This document shows positions 5,108-5,341 of a stretch of 5,341 nt of DNA, piece by piece. Position 1 is the first letter of the stretch; every line of letters begins with the position of its first letter. The position numbers were made by a program, and so were the translations under genes. Below the pieces are notes generated by a model. It ran no database searches. It was not told the origin of the DNA and was given only the letters and a program-made list of their open reading frames with translations. The DNA is from Bacteroidales bacterium. GTDB lineage: Bacteria; Bacteroidota; Bacteroidia; Bacteroidales; P3. The stretch lies in assembly GCA_031286005.1 (NCBI GenBank), contig JAITVC010000012.1:1-5341 (forward strand), given 5' to 3'.

Positions 5108-5341
5108 ATGAAAATTAACAGTGCAAAGTACACAAACCTAACTAACGCCGAGCATTTCCAATTTATGACGGATTTGAACGGCTTGATTATCGCGAAAACG
5201 CCAGAGGCGATTGACATCGCCACCGAGTATCCGGAATTTAAAGCCGCTCTTGCGGATGAAGACCGGTCGTTCAAAATTGTGCCTAAAAGTGCGCTCACAA
5301 AGAGCATCGAGGCTGCCGACGAGGAGCGCGACCGGTTTTAT
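5108..5341 (+). CDS. DUF6261-like protein of unknown function, N-terminal part (3' truncated)
   Basis: An ATG at 5108 opens a frame of 78 codons that is still open at the window edge. The protein begins MKINSAKYTNLTNAEHFQF and continues with acidic, helix-rich sequence (YPEFKAALADEDRSFKIV, then KSALTKSIEAADEERDRFY). This pattern of N-A/E-E-H-F-Q-F, a middle ADED segment and K-S-A-L/F-T-x-x-I-x-x-A-D-x-x-R-D matches what I recall of the DUF6261 family of Bacteroidota, whose function is unknown. No signal peptide, membrane segment or catalytic motif is visible in this part. There is no Shine-Dalgarno site, as is usual for the phylum. The nearest good promoter is 4719-4749, across the repeat array, so the gene probably has a long repeat-bearing leader. 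The family call rests on memory of the N-terminal pattern only. Confidence 0.75.
   Translation, partial: MKINSAKYTNLTNAEHFQFMTDLNGLIIAKTPEAIDIATEYPEFKAALADEDRSFKIVPKSALTKSIEAADEERDRFY

Noticed and set aside
5071..5307. Minus-strand ORF of 78 codons opposite the DUF6261-like gene
   Set aside because: It is antisense to a frame with a clear family-like pattern and has no promoter or start context of its own.

Overview
The window looks like chromosomal DNA of a Bacteroidota bacterium, most likely order Bacteroidales. Three things point there. Its promoters match the Bacteroidota consensus (TTTG, about 20 bases, TAnnTTTG; seen before the tRNA, pdxS, mutA and the repeat array). Conventional Shine-Dalgarno sites are nearly absent. 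The rightmost gene resembles DUF6261, a family I associate with Bacteroidota. No species can be named.

Layout from left to right. Bases 1-389 (+) hold the 3' end of a THUMP/UPF0020-type 23S rRNA guanine methyltransferase. A textbook promoter follows directly, then tRNA-Pro(CGG) at 434-509 and a strong hairpin terminator at 514-545. Bases 613-2074 (-) hold pdxS-pdxT, the two subunits of pyridoxal 5'-phosphate synthase, 4 bases apart. An imperfect dyad frames their promoter. Bases 2164-4606 (-) hold mutA, the non-B12-binding subunit of methylmalonyl-CoA mutase, followed after one base by a UDG-superfamily (HDG-like) DNA glycosylase that starts with TTG. The usual partner mutB is not next to mutA. 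Bases 4607-5107 have no confident gene. They hold two back-to-back promoters and a tandem array of five 42-base units, each opening with a TTGCAT-N6-ATGCAA hairpin. From 5108 (+) a DUF6261-like gene of unknown function runs off the right edge.

Functionally this is mostly housekeeping: tRNA and rRNA modification, vitamin B6 synthesis, succinate/propionate metabolism and base-excision repair. The part not explained by known genes is the right end. There a promoter appears to drive a leader of about 350 bases made largely of the 42-base hairpin repeats, upstream of the DUF6261-like gene. The array is open in three reading frames, so whether it acts as DNA, structured RNA or a small repeat protein is the main open question.
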